Below the pieces are notes generated by a model that worked only from the letters and a program-made list of their open reading frames with translations, had not been told where the DNA came from and made no database searches. From NCBI RefSeq assembly GCF_030263935.1, contig NZ_CP127162.1:3729501-3793500 (forward strand): 64,000 nt of DNA, read 5' to 3'. This DNA comes from Paenibacillus polygoni (GTDB lineage Bacteria > Bacillota > Bacilli > Paenibacillales > Paenibacillaceae). A program made the position numbers and the translations under genes. Shown here piece by piece: positions 27,742 through 36,290 of the stretch (its first letter is position 1; every line of letters begins with the position of its first letter).

Positions 27742-27770
27742 ATTGTAACGCTATGAACTAGAAGTGCCAA
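27742..27770 (-). promoter_or_regulatory. sigma-A promoter of lytic transglycosylase gene
   Basis: TTGGCA (27770-27765), 17-bp spacer, TACAAT (27747-27742) on the minus strand. Confidence 0.65.
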
Positions 27771-27800
27771 GACCTGTTTTTTCCTATAATGATTAAATCA

Positions 27801-27833
27801 CAAAACAGGCAACTCTGAATACAGAGATGCCTG
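27801..27833 (-). terminator. intrinsic terminator after DUF4190-like gene
   Basis: CAGGCATCTCTG / CAGAGTTGCCTG stem with one mismatch, 4-base loop and TTTTG on the minus strand. Confidence 0.65.
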
Positions 27834-27846
27834 CCAATACATTTTT

Positions 27847-28236
27847 CTACTTGTAGTAAGTGAACATGACAAGAAAAGAGTAACTTAAGAGCGCAGCGAT
27901 TCCGATGCCTACCGCCCATCCTCCAACCGTTCGTCTTCCCTCTTTAAAAGCATAATAACCAAGGACTATTCCGATCGTACCAAGCACAAAAGACCATACG
28001 AATAAAGAGATAAAAGAGATGGCGAGTCCAAGGTAACCCATCCGATAAGAGGTGAGACTCTCTGTCTTTGTGTCCTCTTCTTTCCTTTTTACCGGTTCCT
28101 CATACCCTTTTGTGCCAGAATGTGGAGAAGTTAACTCAGCTGCATATTCTTCTCTTTGCCTGAGCCCATGCTCCTTGCGTGGATAATCAATCCGTTCTCT
28201 AACCGGCTTTACATCGTACTTTTCTGGATCTGTCAT
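27847..28236 (-). CDS. DUF4190-like small membrane protein
   Basis: A 129-residue protein. The first ~60 residues are highly charged (Lys/Arg/Glu), followed by two membrane helices (about 68-92 and 100-125) separated by a YYAFKEGRR turn, as in DUF4190 proteins. GGAGG precedes the start. Function unknown. Confidence 0.6.
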   Translation of the reverse strand: MTDPEKYDVKPVRERIDYPRKEHGLRQREEYAAELTSPHSGTKGYEEPVKRKEEDTKTESLTSYRMGYLGLAISFISLFVWSFVLGTIGIVLGYYAFKEGRRTVGGWAVGIGIAALLSYSFLVMFTYYK

Positions 28237-28317
28237 GATGCAGGCACCTCCGAAGCAATAAAGCTTTTCAAGGTAAGGTAGTTGCTGAGCAAGGTGTAAT
28301 GCACATTAATTCCACAA

Positions 28318-28536
28318 TTAACTTTTTGGTTTAAAAGTATGGCAACAAGTCGCAGAAGAAGTAGAAGCTACATCTTTATGCTCGGAATCAAAGGTTTCAC
28401 CAGCATATTCCTCTTTCAAGTGCTTCGTTGCATAGGCATCAATATTGATCATAATTAAATCGGCTTTGCAAAAGTTTTCTTCACCCCAATAGGAACAGTT
28501 GGATACACTGCATCTTACAATTGGTTTATCACTCAT
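28318..28536 (-). CDS. DUF1540 cysteine-rich small protein
   Basis: A 72-residue protein with an N-terminal CSVSNCSYWGEENFCKA motif and a C-terminal TCCHTFKP, the Cys spacing of DUF1540, suggestive of metal binding. The ATG at 28536 follows AAAGAGGTG at good spacing; an in-frame extension to 28584 has no support. The IS200 element lies about 80 bp upstream and may have replaced its original promoter region. Confidence 0.8.
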   Translation of the reverse strand: MSDKPIVRCSVSNCSYWGEENFCKADLIMINIDAYATKHLKEEYAGETFDSEHKDVASTSSATCCHTFKPKS

Positions 28537-28620
28537 TGTTATCACCTCTTTATTATCTTTCCCCTTTCTAAATCGGTTATGCACAGCCCTTCTTTCCCTC
28601 TTTATTGTGAAAAATCAGGA

Positions 28621-28639
28621 CCACCCGTAAAACGGGTGG
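28621..28639. repeat. IS200 right-end hairpin
   Basis: Perfect 7-bp stem CCACCCG/CGGGTGG with a 5-base loop; recognition structure for TnpA on single-stranded DNA by analogy with the family. A second palindrome (GGGGTATAACCCC) lies nearby at 28649-28661. Confidence 0.75.
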
Positions 28640-28754
28640 TTTGTACTTGGGGTATAACCCCTTGTCGCCAAACTGCGCCTAAAGACGCTAGCCTGACCAT
28701 AAAACTGTTCAGGCTCATTGTTATTTGTCACTTTCACTTACCAGTTAAACTGGT

Positions 28755-29228
28755 TTATTTCTTTTTGCTCCTGTTGCTGATGAATGGATCTTCGTACTCT
28801 TTTACACTCAGCTTATCCACTGCTTGGTCATGTGCTTCTTGTTCTCGAATGTATTTTCGTACCGTCGCTTCATTTAAGCCCACCGTACTTACATAATATC
28901 CTTCTGCCCAGAATTTTCGATTCCCGTATTTGTATTTTAGTTGGGCATGTTTCTCAAAGATCATTAGAGAACTTTTACCTTTTAGATATCCCATGAACGA
29001 TGAGACTGCAATTTTGGGTGGGATTGCTACCAACATGTGTACGTGGTCTGGCATCATGTGGCCTTCTATAATTTCTACTCCTTTGTACTTACATAGACGT
29101 TTGAATATTTCAATTAGATCTTTTCTTACTTGATTATAGATCTCTTTCCGTCTATACTTCGGGGTGAATACAATGTGGTATTTGCACATCCACTTTGTGT
29201 GAGCTAGGCTGTAGCTCTTGTTTGCCAT
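28755..29228 (-). CDS. tnpA: IS200 transposase TnpA (Y1 HUH)
   Basis: A 157-residue transposase, apparently intact. The HUH motif is in MPDHVHML (about residue 60-67) and the catalytic Tyr is likely in the YYVSTVGLNEATVRKYI stretch (about 112-128). Y1 enzymes excise and insert single-stranded DNA at the lagging-strand template. The start codon abuts a long inverted repeat that would bury the ribosome-binding site. Confidence 0.93.
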   Translation of the reverse strand: MANKSYSLAHTKWMCKYHIVFTPKYRRKEIYNQVRKDLIEIFKRLCKYKGVEIIEGHMMPDHVHMLVAIPPKIAVSSFMGYLKGKSSLMIFEKHAQLKYKYGNRKFWAEGYYVSTVGLNEATVRKYIREQEAHDQAVDKLSVKEYEDPFISNRSKKK

Positions 29229-29285
29229 CTAAGACCATTCCTTTCTTTGAGCCTGAACATCTCAATTCTATCGGAATGGTCTTAG
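29229..29285 (-). promoter_or_regulatory. leader stem-loop blocking tnpA translation start
   Basis: CTAAGACCATTCC (29229-29241) and GGAATGGTCTTAG (29273-29285) are perfect 13-bp complements. In the transcript the 3' arm ends one base before the ATG and contains the AAAGGAATGG ribosome-binding region. IS200 elements are known to repress their transposase in this way. Confidence 0.75.
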
Positions 29286-29305
29286 TGGTCAAACCTTTGA
29301 TTGTT

Positions 29306-29324
29306 CCACCCGCATAGCGGGTGG
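29306..29324. repeat. IS200 left-end hairpin
   Basis: Perfect stem CCACCCG/CGGGTGG like that at the other end, differing only in the loop (CATAG-type versus TAAAA-type). Confidence 0.75.
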
Positions 29325-29370
29325 TTTTTTGTTTCGCGCGTTTCACGCACTCAACTGGCTAAAGCCATAA

Positions 29371-29394
29371 TAAAAAAGCCGCACATGGCGGCTT
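29371..29394 (-). terminator. intrinsic terminator after DUF3907-like gene
   Basis: AAGCCGCC, 3-4-base loop, GTGCGGCTT and six T on the minus strand. Confidence 0.75.
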
Positions 29395-29426
29395 CACTTG
29401 TATTTATCAAATTATAATGTTAACAG

Positions 29427-29930
29427 CTAGGCATGATTGCGCTGACTTTGCATTCTAAGCTGTGTCAGATAATCACTTTCATAATAGTTCAGATCATCTC
29501 TAAGCTCTTCATAAGTTTTGGTTATTTCCATAATAATGTCACGTGCTGAACGAACGGGTTTTACACGGAAACGGATTGCATCTTGTCCTGTATAAGCATA
29601 ACGCCCATCTTCCGAATAGCACTCATTTCTCGGATAGAAGAAGCTGTTCACACTTTGATGGTACAAATGGTAAAGAGCCTTTTCAGCAAAATCAACGTCA
29701 AAATTTGCACGACGTAACACGGTCCCCAGTTTCTCATAAGAAACCTCAGAAAACACTAGCAAATGGCGTAAGTCAGAAAGAAATCCTTGGTAAAATAGTA
29801 CAGTTTCCTCATCTTGATTAGCAGACAGCTGAGCAAGTGAATGTTCATTCAGAAACGTTTCTAACTTTTCTATTGCAGGTTTCAATTTCTCTCGTGCCGA
29901 TTCACATAACTTCTGCACATTGGCTGACAT
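29427..29930 (-). CDS. YpuI/DUF3907-like protein
   Basis: A 167-residue soluble, helix-rich protein without a signal peptide. The central YTGQDAIRF stretch and the C-terminal EELRDDLNYYESDYLTQ segment resemble the DUF3907 family (YpuI of Bacillus), function unknown. The family name comes from memory of the pattern and is moderately sure. GGGGGAA lies before the start. It has its own terminator. Confidence 0.55.
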   Translation of the reverse strand: MSANVQKLCESAREKLKPAIEKLETFLNEHSLAQLSANQDEETVLFYQGFLSDLRHLLVFSEVSYEKLGTVLRRANFDVDFAEKALYHLYHQSVNSFFYPRNECYSEDGRYAYTGQDAIRFRVKPVRSARDIIMEITKTYEELRDDLNYYESDYLTQLRMQSQRNHA

Positions 29931-30082
29931 AAAGGTAGTTCCCCCTTAAAGAAATAAGTCCTTATAGACCTCTTGTACAATGATCTGCATTTTGAATCAG
30001 TCTGTTACCAGTAATTCTCAGCTATTATCCTATCATAAAATAATAACAAGCGGTACTTAAATAAAACTCATGGATGAAGTTT

Positions 30083-30110
30083 TTGATTTTCCGAGTTCTA
30101 TCCGTATAAA
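30083..30110 (+). promoter_or_regulatory. possible promoter of subtilisin-like protease gene
   Basis: TTGATT (30083-30088), 16-bp spacer, TATAAA (30105-30110), about 70 bp before the start. Confidence 0.45.
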
Positions 30111-30178
30111 ATAGGCTGTTCCTCCTCACGCTAAAGGGAACTGATCCCACTTAAAATAGCAGGAGGCATTTAGTTTAC

Positions 30179-32062
30179 ATGAGGAAAAATAATTGGATTT
30201 ACCTGGCCCTTATTGCGGCCGCTTTTGTCTTGGTTATTGCTCTGCTCTTACCTTCTCAGGATAAGAACAACACCGCTGAACCACCTGCTCCAAAACAAGA
30301 ACAGCAGCTGAAACAGCAATATAAATCTCAGGATGTACAGACGACAGAACGTTTGTCACGAATGGATGCCGAGCAGCATTTGCAGAATATGCTCACAGCG
30401 TTAAAGCTTGCAGATGAAGCAGAAATTACTTCATACATCGACAAGCTCCAGTCCTCTCATCAACAGCTGCATACACTGATTTGGATGAATCTTGAAGATG
30501 GAACATCGAAATCTTATTCATTAGAGAAAAACAAGCAAAAACCTGCTCTCGAAAAAAATCAACAGCTGATGTCCAGTATTAAATCGGCTAAGCAAGCATT
30601 ACGTAAGCATAAGTCTTATGAATCTAATTCTATGCTGCTCGGAGAAGAGAAATACTTTGTTGTCGGTCAGCCTGCCCTAGATGGCAAGCATGCAGTCGTA
30701 GCAGTGATGAGCCAGCATATTCTTAACGATGTGGAAGAACATCAGCGCCGTAACCTGCGTATGATCCCCTATCCAAAAGAAGGGAAATATAACGTGAATT
30801 CCGTACTTCCTGGATCTTTAGAAGGAATTAAGGTAAAAACGGGACATGACAACCAAAATGCAAGCCATTATTATGAGAATGAAATTGTAATCCGCTTCAA
30901 AGAAAACCTCTCAACAGACAAAATGGAACAGATTAAGAAAGATATTAAAGTTGACCATGTTCATAAAATGGGTGAAACCTATGTATTTAAATCAAAGGAT
31001 AAGGACTATGAAGCTTTAGCATCGTACTTTAAGAAGAACTGGGATCCGATGTATACAGAGCCTCACTATCTGTATCTTACGAATGAAACATCTGATGATA
31101 AATTACGTTCAGGCAACATTCCGAACGATTTACTCTTCTCTAGATATCAATGGAACCTCCCTATAACAGAAACTAATAAAGGCTGGTCTTTGTCTAGAGG
31201 GAGCGATAATGTTACCATTGCCGTCGTTGATACGGGAGTAGATCTGGATCATCCGGACCTCGAAGGGCAGTTTGTGGAAGGTTTTAATATCGTAAACCCA
31301 GCAGAAAAACCATATGATGATGTAGGACATGGAACGCATGTCGCTGGTATCATCTCTGCCAAAGTGAATAACAATGAAGGTGTGGCAGGAATGACCTGGT
31401 ACAATAAAGTAATGCCGGTCAAAGTACTTGACTCATCCGGGTCTGGAACAACTTATGCCGTAGCTGAAGGAATTATATGGGCTACAGATCATGGTGCAAA
31501 GGTCATTAATATGAGCCTCGGAAATTATGCGGATGCTGAATTTTTACATGATGCTATCAAATACGCCTATGATCGCGATGTCGTTCTTATTGCAGCAACC
31601 GGTAATGATAATACGGAACGCCCGGGATACCCGGCAGCGTATCCTGAAGTTTTTGCGGTATCTGCAACAGATGCGTCAATGAGACGAGCTGATTTTTCTA
31701 ATTACGGAGATTATGTTGACGTGGTGGCACCGGGAGCAAGTATCGCAAGTACCTATCCTGGGAATCAGTATGCTGCCTTGTCTGGCACATCCATGGCAAG
31801 CCCACATGTGGCTGCTTTAGCTGGACTTATTCGCTCCGTTAATCCCGACCTCAGTAATGAAGAGGTGATGGATTTAATGCGTTCAAGCGTCATCGATCTT
31901 GGAGATCCAGGATATGATAAATATTTCGGATATGGACAAATTGATGTATATAAAGCGCTCGAAAAAGCAGGAGCAAATGTAAAGAAAGATAGTCCTCTTC
32001 AATTCTGGCCGCAAAACTTACGAAATAAAATGGAAGACACCGTGAAAAAATATGTAAAATAG
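30179..32062 (+). CDS. membrane-anchored subtilisin-like serine protease (S8)
   Basis: A 627-residue S8 peptidase. An N-terminal membrane helix (about 8-25) lacks an obvious cleavage site. A ~230-residue extracytoplasmic region and an inhibitor-like prodomain (EIVIRFKENL near 237) follow, then the catalytic domain with the triad Asp351 (VVDTGVD), His384 (GHGTHVAG) and Ser538 (GTSMASPHVAA), plus the oxyanion Asn in AATGNDN. AGGAGG lies 12 bases before the ATG. The pre-catalytic part is much longer than the ~75-residue subtilisin propeptide. It probably acts at the outer face of the membrane; substrate unknown. Confidence 0.93.
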   Translation: MRKNNWIYLALIAAAFVLVIALLLPSQDKNNTAEPPAPKQEQQLKQQYKSQDVQTTERLSRMDAEQHLQNMLTALKLADEAEITSYIDKLQSSHQQLHTLIWMNLEDGTSKSYSLEKNKQKPALEKNQQLMSSIKSAKQALRKHKSYESNSMLLGEEKYFVVGQPALDGKHAVVAVMSQHILNDVEEHQRRNLRMIPYPKEGKYNVNSVLPGSLEGIKVKTGHDNQNASHYYENEIVIRFKENLSTDKMEQIKKDIKVDHVHKMGETYVFKSKDKDYEALASYFKKNWDPMYTEPHYLYLTNETSDDKLRSGNIPNDLLFSRYQWNLPITETNKGWSLSRGSDNVTIAVVDTGVDLDHPDLEGQFVEGFNIVNPAEKPYDDVGHGTHVAGIISAKVNNNEGVAGMTWYNKVMPVKVLDSSGSGTTYAVAEGIIWATDHGAKVINMSLGNYADAEFLHDAIKYAYDRDVVLIAATGNDNTERPGYPAAYPEVFAVSATDASMRRADFSNYGDYVDVVAPGASIASTYPGNQYAALSGTSMASPHVAALAGLIRSVNPDLSNEEVMDLMRSSVIDLGDPGYDKYFGYGQIDVYKALEKAGANVKKDSPLQFWPQNLRNKMEDTVKKYVK

Positions 32063-32076
32063 CTCCATTCATAAAT

Positions 32077-32123
32077 AAAAAAAGAGCAGACGAGGTAGCC
32101 TAAGCCTCTGGTCTGCTCTTTTT
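32077..32123. terminator. bidirectional terminator between protease and cotD-like genes
   Basis: AAAAAGAGCAGAC..GAGG and its complement around a ~9-base loop, with A-run and T-run at the two sides, between convergent genes. Confidence 0.85.
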
Positions 32124-32131
32124 CATTCGTA

Positions 32132-32380
32132 CTATCTACGGCGATTTCTACCGCAGCAATTACCAACGTTGCCCATTTGTCCTTCTTGATCAGTTTCTGC
32201 AACAGCCCATTCATGAACTGGAACAGGAATAACATGATGTTTGTTGATGATCTCTACAGGGTGAATGATCGGTTGAATCGCTTTGTGATAGTGATTTTTC
32301 ACAACATGAACCGGTTCACAAACAATTGGCTTTAAGACTGGACAATGCTTTTTCATATGGTGATGACCTTGATAACTCAT
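32132..32380 (-). CDS. CotD-family spore coat protein
   Basis: An 82-residue His/Pro/Val-rich protein (PIVCEPVHVVKNHYHKAIQP, then IIHPVEIINKHHVIPVPVH) resembling CotD-type inner coat proteins, which carry repeated His/Pro stretches flanking Cys. The C terminus ends CCGRNRRR. It starts after AAGGAG. Expression is expected in the mother cell during sporulation, but no clear SigK promoter was identified. Confidence 0.75.
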   Translation of the reverse strand: MSYQGHHHMKKHCPVLKPIVCEPVHVVKNHYHKAIQPIIHPVEIINKHHVIPVPVHEWAVAETDQEGQMGNVGNCCGRNRRR

Positions 32381-32471
32381 AACTCAACAACTCCTTCTCT
32401 TGTGATAATATAATCTATTCGAAATCATCTTATCGGATTGGATGTTTGTCTCCTAATGACAAAAATAGATG

Positions 32472-32527
32472 TAAAAATAAAAAAACGGCAGAATGTCAAT
32501 CCTTTTTGCGGATCAACACTGCCGTTT
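32472..32527 (-). terminator. intrinsic terminator of rnpB
   Basis: AACGGCAG..TTGATCC / GGATTGACA..CTGCCGTT arms and a long T-run (TTTTTTTATTTTT) on the minus strand, ~50 bp after the RNase P RNA 3' end. Confidence 0.8.
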
Positions 32528-32571
32528 GTATTTGCATCATGATTCTCATTGTTAATGTTAAGCTGTTGTCA

Positions 32572-32984
32572 GTTAGGAAAGTTTTCCGTAAGCCGGGTTC
32601 TGTACTCTTCGTGGTATCACGGGAACTACCCTCCCACTTCAAGCGACAATCATCTATCTAGGCCATTCATTGCTGAACAGCTCAAGCGACCAACCTAGAC
32701 ACACCTCGGGCTAAGGCCGTCACAAGTGACTGTGTCTCTTTAGGTCTTGCTCCAGATGGGGTTTACCAGGAACGAAGTCACCAGCGTTCCTCGGGGTCTC
32801 TTACACCTCGGTTCCATCCTTGCCTGTGCTGGCATAAACCAGCCATCGGCGGTCCATTTCTGTGGCACTATCCTTCAACTCGCGCTGACTGGACGTTATC
32901 CAGCATCCTGCCCTATGGAGCCCGGACTTTCCTCTCGTGGCAACAAGGCCACCAGCGATTGTCTGTTAAACTTTCCAAAACAAC
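32572..32984 (-). ncRNA. rnpB: RNase P RNA, bacterial type B
   Basis: The minus strand carries the universal RNase P RNA cores: GAGGAAAGTCCGGGCTCC near the 5' end (about 32937-32920) and ACAGAACCCGGCTTA near the 3' end (about 32610-32596). The GGTAAACCCC and GAGGTGTGTC regions lie between them. The ~410-nt length and the 5'/3' complementary ends (GGAAAGTTT / AAACTTTCC) fit a type-B Bacillus-like RNA. It is the catalytic RNA that matures tRNA 5' ends. Ends are set from the promoter and terminal helix, good to a few bases. Confidence 0.95.
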
Positions 32985-32991
32985 ATTACAT

Positions 32992-33020
32992 ATTATACTC
33001 GGAACTCTTGCTTCATACAA
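32992..33020 (-). promoter_or_regulatory. promoter of rnpB
   Basis: TTGTAT (33020-33015), 17-bp spacer, TATAAT (32997-32992) on the minus strand, placing transcription start within a few bases of the RNA 5' end. Confidence 0.75.
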
Positions 33021-33044
33021 GTACAATTCCTGGGATTTATCTGT

Positions 33045-34160
33045 TTACACAAATTGAAATGGTTCTGTGTTGATTTCGGAAGCATGTACTTTTGTTTCAT
33101 ATTGATGCTGTTCAAGTTTAGAACGCAGCCATTTGGCTGTATTAGGCTTCATAATTTTCTCTATATTATGTCCTGGATCAATAATTGCAATGCCTGCCAT
33201 TAAAGCATCTTGAGCGGTATGGTAATCGATGTCTCCTGTTACAATTACGTCCGCACCTTTGAACAGGGCAAGGTTAACATACCGGCTGCCTGAACCTCCA
33301 AGCACAGCTGCTTTCTTCACAGTACGATTTAAATCACCGACCACTCGGACGGTACTGACATCGAATTGTTCTTTCACTGTATCTACGAGTGTCTGCAGCG
33401 AGACAGGTTCAGCTAATTTTCCTACTCTGCCTAGACCAAGTGATCTTCCCTTCAGATCCATATGGTAGAGGTCATAAGCTACCTCCTCATATGGATGGGC
33501 TTTTAACATTGCCTGAACGACTTTGCTCTTTACAGAAGCAGGAACGATTGTTTCAATCCGCACCTCTTCTACACGCTCCATTTGACCTTCTGAGCCAATA
33601 AAAGGCTTAGTTCCTGCTCCAGGTACAAAAGTCCCTACACCGTCTATATTGAAGCTGCAGTGGCTGTAATCACCGATCGCACCGGCTCCTGCACCAAGAA
33701 TAGCCTGCAGTACTTTTTCATGATGCGTCTTTGGTACAAATACCACCAATTTATATAAGTTTTCTGTATGCAAATCCTCAAGAGGAGAACTATTTTGAAT
33801 TCCGATCGCCTCAGCCATCCAGTCATTAATTCCGCCTTCAGCGACATCCAGGTTTGTGTGACTAATGTATACCGCAATATCATGCTTTATCAGCTTTTCA
33901 TATAATTTACCCATCGGAGAATCGGTAGTAAGCGATTTTAATGGCCGAAATATAATCGCATGGTGCGCAATAATTAAATCAGCCTGAATGCGGATCGCTT
34001 CATCAATAACCTCTTCTGTTACGTCAAGAGCAACAAGAACGTTCTTGATTTCTTTCTGGAGCGTTCCTAGCTGCAGTCCAATTCGATCATCAGGGACAGC
34101 CAGGTGTTTTGGTGCGAGCTGTTCCATATATGAAATTACAGTTTGTCCTTTTGCATACAT
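33045..34160 (-). CDS. Nif3-like dinuclear metal centre protein (YqfO)
   Basis: A 371-residue NIF3/DUF34 family protein. It shows the metal-binding His residues in LIIAHHAIIF (about 65) and the C-terminal DPGHNIEKIM, with an inserted PII-like domain in the middle (about 130-230) typical of the Bacillus YqfO form. It forms a toroidal hexamer; the activity is still debated, with GTP cyclohydrolase-related chemistry proposed for relatives. The ATG at 34160 has GGAGG upstream and lies inside the 3' end of trmK, so coupling is likely. Confidence 0.92.
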   Translation of the reverse strand: MYAKGQTVISYMEQLAPKHLAVPDDRIGLQLGTLQKEIKNVLVALDVTEEVIDEAIRIQADLIIAHHAIIFRPLKSLTTDSPMGKLYEKLIKHDIAVYISHTNLDVAEGGINDWMAEAIGIQNSSPLEDLHTENLYKLVVFVPKTHHEKVLQAILGAGAGAIGDYSHCSFNIDGVGTFVPGAGTKPFIGSEGQMERVEEVRIETIVPASVKSKVVQAMLKAHPYEEVAYDLYHMDLKGRSLGLGRVGKLAEPVSLQTLVDTVKEQFDVSTVRVVGDLNRTVKKAAVLGGSGSRYVNLALFKGADVIVTGDIDYHTAQDALMAGIAIIDPGHNIEKIMKPNTAKWLRSKLEQHQYETKVHASEINTEPFQFV

Positions 34161-34903
34161 AACAGTACCTCCTCAATCCGCTTCAACCTATTTTGAATTT
34201 CTTCGGCTTTTTCTTTTGCAGCAGGTAGATCTGAGTTAGACAAAGATTTTAGTACATGCTTTAGCTTGTCCATTTCCCAGTGCCATTTTTTAATAAAGAC
34301 AGGACCTCCTTGTTCTACTAAAAAAGGACCCATCGCAATTAGCTCTTCCTTGCTCAGTTCGATTTCATTTTCGCGAGTACCGATTAATTTTGGTTCATAA
34401 ATCTCCTCATTAGCGATATGAGAGAAATAAGCGGGTACGGCAGCAATAACTTCATAAATTTTTCCGTCTTCTTCAATAATTCGCTCTGCTTCAACAACAA
34501 AATCATGTTCATATAACCATTTACGGAGTATATCTTCTCCAACGTTAGGCTGCAGAATAAGCCGAGTGACACCTTTCAGCCGATGAATGCCCCGATCTAG
34601 GATTGCAGCAATCAGCGCTCCCCCCATACCTGCAATTGTAACTGTATCTACTTCTCCTGGTTCGATGACATCAAGGCCATCTCCTCTGCGCACTTCAATT
34701 TTCGCAGAAAGTCCTGCGCTTGCCACTTGTTTCTTTGCAGCTTCAAATGGACCTTCGTTCAGCTCGCCCGCAATCGCCTTCACAGCTTGACCGCTGCGAA
34801 CACAAGCTACCGGCAAAAGTGCATGATCTGAACCAATATCAGCAAGTATCCGTCCCGGGTCCATTAGATCATGTAATAACTGCAATCTTTTTGACAATTT
34901 CAC
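34136..34903 (-). CDS. trmK: tRNA (adenine(22)-N(1))-methyltransferase TrmK
   Basis: A ~255-residue SAM methyltransferase of the TrmK (YqfN) family that makes m1A22 in tRNA. It has motif I ADIGSDHALLPVA (about 21-33), the catalytic-region TIAGMGGALIA (about 84) and a C-terminal coiled coil. The start is uncertain: the reading frame is open to 34942, but homologues begin at the KLSKRL segment, so the GTG at 34903 is taken. It sits between rpoD and nif3 as in Bacillus. Confidence 0.92.
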   Translation of the reverse strand: MKLSKRLQLLHDLMDPGRILADIGSDHALLPVACVRSGQAVKAIAGELNEGPFEAAKKQVASAGLSAKIEVRRGDGLDVIEPGEVDTVTIAGMGGALIAAILDRGIHRLKGVTRLILQPNVGEDILRKWLYEHDFVVEAERIIEEDGKIYEVIAAVPAYFSHIANEEIYEPKLIGTRENEIELSKEELIAMGPFLVEQGGPVFIKKWHWEMDKLKHVLKSLSNSDLPAAKEKAEEIQNRLKRIEEVLLCMQKDKL

Positions 34904-35065
34904 TTCACAACACCATCCATATTTACTTGGTTTACAGTCCAAGAGGACCTTCGCAGTAATGCATTCTCATTTGCAATCAGACAAAAAAAGAGCTAAAATA
35001 ATGTTTATTAGCAAATTCAATACATTAGTTCCAAAAACAAGAAAACTTGTTCGTATTATTTATAA

Positions 35066-35105
35066 ATAAAGAGGACCTCCTGCCACATCACACAGCAGAA
35101 GGCCC
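35066..35105 (-). terminator. terminator after rpoD
   Basis: GGGCCTTCTGC / GCAGGAGGTCC arms (with G-U pairs) and TCTTTATTT on the minus strand, right after the rpoD stop. Confidence 0.65.
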
Positions 35106-35115
35106 ACTATTTCAA

Positions 35116-36246
35116 CTATTCAAGAAAATCTTTCAGGCGTTTGCTGCGACTTGGATGGCGTAGCTTACGCAATGCTTTTGCTTCGATCTGACGAATCCGC
35201 TCACGTGTAACACCAAACACTTTACCTACTTCTTCAAGTGTTCTTGTACGTCCATCATCAAGACCAAACCGCAAACGAAGCACATTCTCTTCACGCTCAG
35301 TCAGCGTATCCAGCACATCTTCCAATTGCTCTTTAAGGAGTTCATAAGCTGCTGCATCTGCAGGAGCAAGTGCTTCCTGATCCTCGATAAAGTCTCCCAA
35401 ATGAGAATCATCTTCCTCACCAATCGGTGTTTCCAGTGAAACCGGTTCTTGTGCAATCTTCGTAATTTCTCTTACTTTTTCTACACTCAGATCCATTTCA
35501 GCTGCAATCTCTTCCGGTGTTGGTTCGCGCCCTAACTCTTGAAGGAGCTGACGAGATACACGAATCAATTTGTTAATGGTTTCTACCATATGCACGGGAA
35601 TACGAATGGTACGAGCCTGATCGGCAATTGCACGAGTGATCGCCTGGCGAATCCACCAAGTTGCATACGTACTAAATTTGAAACCTTTGTTGTGGTCAAA
35701 CTTCTCAACCGCTTTGATTAGTCCCATGTTACCTTCTTGAATGAGATCTAGGAAAAGCATACCACGGCCCACATAACGCTTCGCAATACTTACAACGAGT
35801 CGTAAGTTCGCTTCTGCGAGGCGGCGTTTTGCTTCTTCGTCTCCATTCATAATACGCTTAGCGAGTTCAACCTCGTCATCTGCGGATAGAAGTGGAACAC
35901 GGCCGATTTCTTTCAAATACATACGCACCGGGTCATTAATTTTGATACCTGGAGGTAAGCTTAAATCATCATCAAAACGGAAATCATCGCTATCATTGTT
36001 TTCGGAGTCTTCACTTGGACGAAGCGGGTTCTCCTCATCATTTTCATTCACTACATCGATTCCCAAATCACTGAGCTGTTCATAAAACTCATCCATTTGT
36101 TCCGGATCTTGATCAAATGGAGAAAGTTTCTCCATGATCTCTTTATAGTTTAATGACGCCCTCTTTTTACCTTGTTCAATCAGTTGGTCTTTTACTTGAT
36201 CCAGCGTCAATTCTGTCTCTAGTTCAGTATGCTGATCATTCGCCAT
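35116..36246 (-). CDS. rpoD: RNA polymerase primary sigma factor SigA (RpoD)
   Basis: A 376-residue sigma-70 with an acidic region 1.1, region 2 ([17 protein letters not shown], then [13 protein letters not shown] for -10 recognition), region 3, and region 4 with the [18 protein letters not shown] helix-turn-helix for -35 recognition. The length fits Bacillus-type SigA. It is the housekeeping sigma factor and follows dnaG by 44 bp in the classical macromolecular synthesis operon. Confidence 0.98.
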   Translation of the reverse strand: MANDQHTELETELTLDQVKDQLIEQGKKRASLNYKEIMEKLSPFDQDPEQMDEFYEQLSDLGIDVVNENDEENPLRPSEDSENNDSDDFRFDDDLSLPPGIKINDPVRMYLKEIGRVPLLSADDEVELAKRIMNGDEEAKRRLAEANLRLVVSIAKRYVGRGMLFLDLIQEGNMGLIKAVEKFDHNKGFKFSTYATWWIRQAITRAIADQARTIRIPVHMVETINKLIRVSRQLLQELGREPTPEEIAAEMDLSVEKVREITKIAQEPVSLETPIGEEDDSHLGDFIEDQEALAPADAAAYELLKEQLEDVLDTLTEREENVLRLRFGLDDGRTRTLEEVGKVFGVTRERIRQIEAKALRKLRHPSRSKRLKDFLE

Positions 36247-36290
36247 ATTCCGACTCCCTCCTCCCTAGAAACATGCTATGCTAAAAACAA

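Larger units (their letters stand above)
28615..29335 (-). mobile_element. IS200-type insertion sequence (IS200/IS605 family)
   Basis: A single Y1 transposase gene is flanked by subterminal hairpins CCACCCGTAAAACGGGTGG (28621-28639) and CCACCCGCATAGCGGGTGG (29306-29324), in place of terminal inverted repeats or target duplications. There is no tnpB. Exact ends are not fixed from one copy; the coordinates are a few bases outside the hairpins. It sits just after the terminator of the gene at 29427 and upstream of the DUF1540 gene. Confidence 0.85.

Noticed and set aside
28579..28896. Plus-strand open frame overlapping the IS200 end
   Set aside because: Antisense to tnpA and spanning the end hairpin; chance frame.
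32747..33073. Plus-strand open frame over the rnpB region
   Set aside because: The region is clearly RNase P RNA on the minus strand; the frame has no coding character.
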